Below, in pieces: positions 60,556 through 64,000 of a DNA stretch of 64,000 nucleotides. The notes under the pieces are model-generated. The model did not search any database. It was not told the DNA's origin and saw only the letters and a program-made list of their open reading frames with translations. Each line of letters opens with the position of its first letter. Positions within the stretch are counted from its first letter, which is position 1. A program made the translations under genes and the position numbers. Source of the DNA: Nocardioides sp. PD653-B2 (GTDB taxonomy: Bacteria; Actinomycetota; Actinomycetes; Propionibacteriales; Nocardioidaceae); contig NZ_BDJE01000011.1 in the NCBI RefSeq assembly GCF_002117935.1, forward strand, positions 156,425 through 220,424. Reading direction: 5' to 3'.

Positions 60556-61782
60556 GTGACGGAGTTGGTCGAGACCCGCGAGACGACCGCGCCCGCGACG
60601 GCCGGCGAGCTGCTCGAGCTCGTGCGCTCGGGGCGCGCCAGTACGCGCTCGCAGCTGCGGATGCTGACCGGCCTCTCGCGCACCGCCGTGACCGCCCGGG
60701 TCTCGTCGCTGACCGCCGCCGGGCTGCTCCTCCTCGGCGAGGAGCTCGCCTCCACCGGCGGCCGCCCGCCCGGCGCCCTGGTGTTCAACAAGGACGCCGC
60801 GCTCGTCCTCGCCGTCGCCATCGGCCGGTCGCGCAGCCAGCTGGCCGTGCTCGACCTCGACGGCCAGGAGCTCACCTCCGACTCGCGCGACCACGAGATC
60901 GGGGTCGGCCCCGACGAGCTGATGCCCCAGATCGTCGAACGGCTCCGCACGCTCCTCGACGGCGCTCAGTCCGATTCGGGTCAGCCGCCGGTCCTCGGCA
61001 TCGGGCTCAGCCTGCCCGGCACGCTCGACCCGGTGCGCGGCCTGAGCATCGGCTCGCCGGTGATGTCGGGATGGGACGGTGTCGAGCTCGCGCCGTACTT
61101 CGCCGGCCTGGGTGAGGCGCCACTCTTCGTGGCGAACGACGCCGACGTGCTGGCCCGCTCGGAGCTGCTCGGCGGGGCCGGCTCGCTCGACGACGCCCTC
61201 GTGGTGAAGGCGTCCACCGGGCTCGGGCTCGGCATCGTCGCCGACGGCCGGGTGCTGAGCGGGAGCCTGGGCGCGGCCGGCGAGATCGGCCACACCATCG
61301 TCGACGCGGCCGGCGAGCTGCCCTGCCGGTGCGGCGCGACCGGCTGCCTCGAGACGATCGCCGCCGGGTGGGCGCTGGTGGCCAGGATGGCCGAGGCCGG
61401 CCAGCCCGTCGGCCACGTGCGCGACCTCGTCGCGCTCGCCCTCCAGGGCGACTCGTTCGCCCGCGGCCTGCTGCGTGACAGCGGCCGTGAGCTCGGCGAG
61501 GTGCTCGCCGTCGCCATCAACCTGCTCAACCCCGCTGCCGTCGTGATCGGCGGCGACATGGCCGCGGCGTTCGACTTCTACGTCGCGGGCGTGCGCGAGA
61601 GCGTCTACCGGAGGTCGGCCCCGCTGGCCACCCGCGACCTGCAGTTCCTCGCGGCGACCCACGGCGACCGCGCCGGCGTGGTCGGCTGCGCCGCGCTGGC
61701 CCTCGACCACGTGCTCAGCCCGCTGGCGGTCGACGCCCGCCTCGCCGCCGACGACCGATCCCGGCCAGACCCCGTACCTTGA
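60556..61782 (+). CDS. ROK family transcriptional regulator
   Basis: 408 residues from the GTG at 60556. N-terminal winged helix (GRASTRSQLRMLTGLSRTAVTARVSSLTAAGLLL, about 31-64) and C-terminal ROK sugar-kinase-like domain with ASTGLGLGIVADGRVLSGSLGAAGEIGHTIVD (about 218-249) and the zinc site CRCGATGCLE (about 257-266). NagC/XylR-like repressor, expected to sense a sugar or phosphorylated sugar. Divergent from zwf-edd-eda with 87 bases between starts, so it is the likely regulator of that operon. Confidence 0.93.
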   Translation: MTELVETRETTAPATAGELLELVRSGRASTRSQLRMLTGLSRTAVTARVSSLTAAGLLLLGEELASTGGRPPGALVFNKDAALVLAVAIGRSRSQLAVLDLDGQELTSDSRDHEIGVGPDELMPQIVERLRTLLDGAQSDSGQPPVLGIGLSLPGTLDPVRGLSIGSPVMSGWDGVELAPYFAGLGEAPLFVANDADVLARSELLGGAGSLDDALVVKASTGLGLGIVADGRVLSGSLGAAGEIGHTIVDAAGELPCRCGATGCLETIAAGWALVARMAEAGQPVGHVRDLVALALQGDSFARGLLRDSGRELGEVLAVAINLLNPAAVVIGGDMAAAFDFYVAGVRESVYRRSAPLATRDLQFLAATHGDRAGVVGCAALALDHVLSPLAVDARLAADDRSRPDPVP

Positions 61783-61787
61783 CCCCC

Positions 61788-62171
61788 GTGGAACCCAACA
61801 CCTGGCTCTGGATCCTGGCCGGCTTCCTGGCTGCCATCTTCGTCGGCACCGGCCTGCTCAAGCTGACGACCCCGCGCGACCGGCTGGTCGCGTCGGGCAT
61901 GGGCTGGGCCCGGGAGTTCTCGCAGGAGCAGATCCGGCTGATCGGGATCGCCGAGGTGCTGGGGGCGATCGGCCTGGTCGTGCCGCCGCTCCTGGGCATC
62001 GTGCCGCTCCTGTCCCCGGTGGCCGCCAGCTGTCTGGCCCTCGGGATGGCCGGCGCCACCGCGGTCCACATCCGCCGCCGGGAGTTCCTGCCCGACGCCC
62101 TGCGCTCCCTGGCGGTCGTCGTCCTGTGCGTGGTGCTGGCGGCGTACCGGTTCGGACCGCAGCCGTTCTGA
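61788..62171 (+). CDS. small DoxX-like membrane protein
   Basis: 127 residues from the GTG at 61788; a TTG at 61779 overlapping the ROK stop (TTGA) is an alternative. Four hydrophobic segments with FVGTGLLKLTTPRDRLVASGMGWAREFSQEQIRLIGIAEVLGAIGLV near the front, the DoxX/DUF417-like pattern. Function unknown. Probably co-transcribed with the ROK gene. Confidence 0.8.
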   Translation: MEPNTWLWILAGFLAAIFVGTGLLKLTTPRDRLVASGMGWAREFSQEQIRLIGIAEVLGAIGLVVPPLLGIVPLLSPVAASCLALGMAGATAVHIRRREFLPDALRSLAVVVLCVVLAAYRFGPQPF

Positions 62172-62207
62172 CCTCCCGGTGACCTCCGGGTGGGTAGCGT
62201 GACCCGC

Positions 62208-63608
62208 GTGACGCGCGTACACGCCTTCGGAGACGACGCCCTCGGGCACCACGACGCGGTCGGCCTGGTCGCCGCGATCCAGGACGGGGAGGTCTCGATC
62301 CCCGAGGTGATCGACGCCGCCATCGCGCGTACCGAGCGCCTCCAGCCCGACCTCAACGCCGTCGCGTACGTCGCCTACGACCGCGCCCGGGCCGAGGCGC
62401 GCGATCCTCGCGGTGGCTTCTTCGCCGGTGTCCCGACGTTCCTCAAGGACAACGTGGACGTCGCCGGGATGCCGACCCAGCAGGGCGCCGACGCCTACGC
62501 GCCGACGCCGCTCACGAAGGACGGCGACTTCGCCCGCATGTTCCTGGCCACCGGCCTGGTCCCGCTCGGCAAGACCCAGCTCTCCGAGTACGGCTTCAGC
62601 CCGTCGGCCGAGCACCCGCGGATCGGGCCGGTCCGCTCGCCGTGGGACCCGGCGCACACCGCCGGCGCGTCATCGGCCGGCACGGCGGCCCTGGTCGCCG
62701 CCGGCGCCGTGCCCCTCGCGCACGGCAACGACGGCGGCGGCTCGATCCGGATCCCGGCGGCCGTCAACGGCCTGGTCGGACTGAAGCCGACGCGGGACCG
62801 GCTGGCCCAGGACGCGATGAACCGGCAGATGCCCGTGCGGATCGTCTCCGACGGCGTGCTGACCCGGTCGGTGCGCGACACCGCGGCGTTCCTGCGCGAG
62901 GCCGAGCAGGTCTACCGCGCGTTGCCGCTCCCTCCGGTCGGCGACGTGACCCGGCCCGGGCGCAAGCGGCTGCGCATCGCCGTCCACACCGACGGCATCG
63001 GTCGACCGGCCTCCCCTGAGGTCGTGGAGCTCACCCTCAAGACCGCGCGGCTGCTCGAAGAGCTGGGCCACGAGGTCGAGCAGGTCGAGCACCCGGCCCC
63101 GGCGAGCACGCCCGACGACTTCCTCCTCTACTGGTCGATGCTCGCGATGGCGATCACCCGGACCGGCCGGCGCCAGTACGGTCCCACCTGGGACCGCACC
63201 CGCCTCGACAACCTCACGCTCGGGCTGGACCGGCACTGCAGCCGCCGGATGCACCGGCTGCCCGGCGCGATCCGCCGGCTGCGCCGGCTGAGCCGGGTCT
63301 CGGCCGACTTCCACCAGCGCTACGACGTCGCGCTGACCCCGACGCTCGCGCTGCAGACGCCGCGGGTCGGCCACCTCGACCCCACCCACGACTACGACAC
63401 CGTGATGGAGCGGATCCTCGAGTGGGTCGCGTTCACCCCGTGGCAGAACGCCACCGGTGACCCGGCGGTGTCGCTGCCGCTCGCGACCACGGCCGCAGGG
63501 CTGCCGCAGGGGATGATGTTCGCCGCCGGCGCGGGTCGCGAGTCCACGCTCCTCGAGCTCGCCTACGAGCTCGAGGAGGCCGCGCCCTGGCCCCGCATCA
63601 CCGACTGA
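62208..63608 (+). CDS. amidase (amidase signature family)
   Basis: 466 residues if the GTG at 62208 is used; GTGs at 62190 and 62199 are also in frame and none has a strong ribosome site. Ser-Ser-Lys triad visible: Lys in PTFLKDNVDVAG (about 79), the cis-Ser and nucleophile in GASSAGTAALVAAGAVPLAHGNDGGGSIRIPA (about 148-179). Hydrolyses an amide, substrate unknown. Convergent with the thioesterase gene. Confidence 0.92.
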   Translation: MTRVHAFGDDALGHHDAVGLVAAIQDGEVSIPEVIDAAIARTERLQPDLNAVAYVAYDRARAEARDPRGGFFAGVPTFLKDNVDVAGMPTQQGADAYAPTPLTKDGDFARMFLATGLVPLGKTQLSEYGFSPSAEHPRIGPVRSPWDPAHTAGASSAGTAALVAAGAVPLAHGNDGGGSIRIPAAVNGLVGLKPTRDRLAQDAMNRQMPVRIVSDGVLTRSVRDTAAFLREAEQVYRALPLPPVGDVTRPGRKRLRIAVHTDGIGRPASPEVVELTLKTARLLEELGHEVEQVEHPAPASTPDDFLLYWSMLAMAITRTGRRQYGPTWDRTRLDNLTLGLDRHCSRRMHRLPGAIRRLRRLSRVSADFHQRYDVALTPTLALQTPRVGHLDPTHDYDTVMERILEWVAFTPWQNATGDPAVSLPLATTAAGLPQGMMFAAGAGRESTLLELAYELEEAAPWPRITD

Positions 63609-63617
63609 GCGTCGAGG

Positions 63618-64000
63618 TCATCGTCGGACGACGAGCAGCGTCTGCGCCGACCGGGCGACCAGCCCGAGCTCGTCGTACACCGCTGCCGTGGCGACGCCGA
63701 CCGCGCCGTCGCCCAGCGTCGTCTCGGCGTCCAGGCAGACCCACTCGCCGACCGGGTCGCGGAGCACGTGCACGGTCAGCTCGGTGTTGAGGAACCCCCA
63801 CTCGGCCACGTCGAGGGCCGCGCTCGCGCCCGAGGCCGAGTCGACGCAGGCGAGCAGTCGCTGCACCGGCGAGATCGGCTCTCCCTCGACCAGGTCGGGC
63901 GTCCGCATCCACACCACGCCGGTGCCGGGCTGCTCGAGGCCGCCGCGGATCCAGCGCCAGTCGATCGCGTCGAGGTAGCCGCCGTGCCAGCCGCGCGGCC
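63618..64000 (-). CDS. TesB-like acyl-CoA thioesterase family protein, 5' end cut by window
   Basis: The C-terminal 126 residues are present; translation continues openly to the window edge (HGGYLDAIDWRWIRGGLEQPG), and a GTG at 63917 is internal, not the true start. GVVWMRTPDLVEGEPISPVQRLLACVDSASGASAALD and GEWVCLDAETTLGDGAVGVATAAVYDELGLVARSAQTLLV match the second hotdog half of TesB/thioesterase-like proteins, with the Asp-Thr-Gln active-site pattern partly visible. Substrate unknown. Confidence 0.85.
   Translation of the reverse strand, partial: PRGWHGGYLDAIDWRWIRGGLEQPGTGVVWMRTPDLVEGEPISPVQRLLACVDSASGASAALDVAEWGFLNTELTVHVLRDPVGEWVCLDAETTLGDGAVGVATAAVYDELGLVARSAQTLLVVRR

Overview
The window is about 64 kb of very GC-rich DNA, densely packed with genes. 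GTG starts are frequent and 4-base ATGA/GTGA stop-start overlaps are common. Several traits point to a menaquinone-respiring actinobacterium, most likely Nocardioides or a close relative (order Propionibacteriales): a 14-gene complex I operon fused to menaquinone and isoprenoid genes, a deazaflavin (F420-type) reductase homologue, an actinobacterial KorAB, and a tRNA without an encoded CCA. This placement is inferred from gene content and style. I see no insertion sequence, prophage, CRISPR array or rRNA operon; the window looks like chromosomal backbone.

Layout. 1-2146 (minus): translationally coupled GNAT, cytochrome P450 and NmrA-like SDR genes. 2238-6641: an MBL-fold hydrolase, isochorismate synthase (menF), a membrane-anchored unknown, an L,D-transpeptidase and the menaquinone methyltransferase (menG). 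6774-23534: a CRP-like site, then nuoA-N ending in a polyprenyl diphosphate synthase for the menaquinone side chain, so quinone and its reductase are encoded together. 23660-26854: a frameshifted propeller-like gene, an RTX-repeat secreted protein, rarD and a very basic secreted protein. 26967-30019 (minus): 2-oxoacid:ferredoxin oxidoreductase korAB, with a long perfect palindrome upstream. 30317-34013: sulfate ABC transporter. 34046-37347: YajQ-type protein, tRNA-Tyr, a cAMP-phosphodiesterase-like enzyme, a lipoprotein and a deazaflavin-dependent reductase homologue.

37516-46537: a glycolate/lactate module of malate synthase G, GlcG-like protein, glcDEF, a permease and an IclR regulator. Glycolate would be imported, oxidised to glyoxylate and condensed with acetyl-CoA to malate. 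46499-51261: homogentisate catabolism, with hmgA divergent from an unknown gene, fumarylacetoacetase and a FAD monooxygenase. No recognisable maleylacetoacetate isomerase is present. 51264-56469: a Pro-rich membrane protein, an FdhF/YdeP-type molybdoenzyme, a pirin, a striking 32-bp-period inverted repeat array and 3-methyladenine glycosylase I. 56492-60468 (minus): the Entner-Doudoroff operon zwf-edd-eda, with eda frameshifted, divergent from a ROK regulator. 60556-64000: ROK regulator, small membrane protein, amidase and a truncated TesB-like thioesterase.

The best leads for undescribed biology are the helically phased 32-bp repeat array (55687-55866), the unknown coupled gene in the homogentisate operon (49138-49989), the palindrome before korAB, the CRP-like site before nuoA, and the tiny leader ORF plus hairpin between nuoL and nuoM. 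Two single-base frameshifts (eda and 23660-24714) could be real or sequencing errors. I found no clear-cut new multi-gene defence or mobile system.
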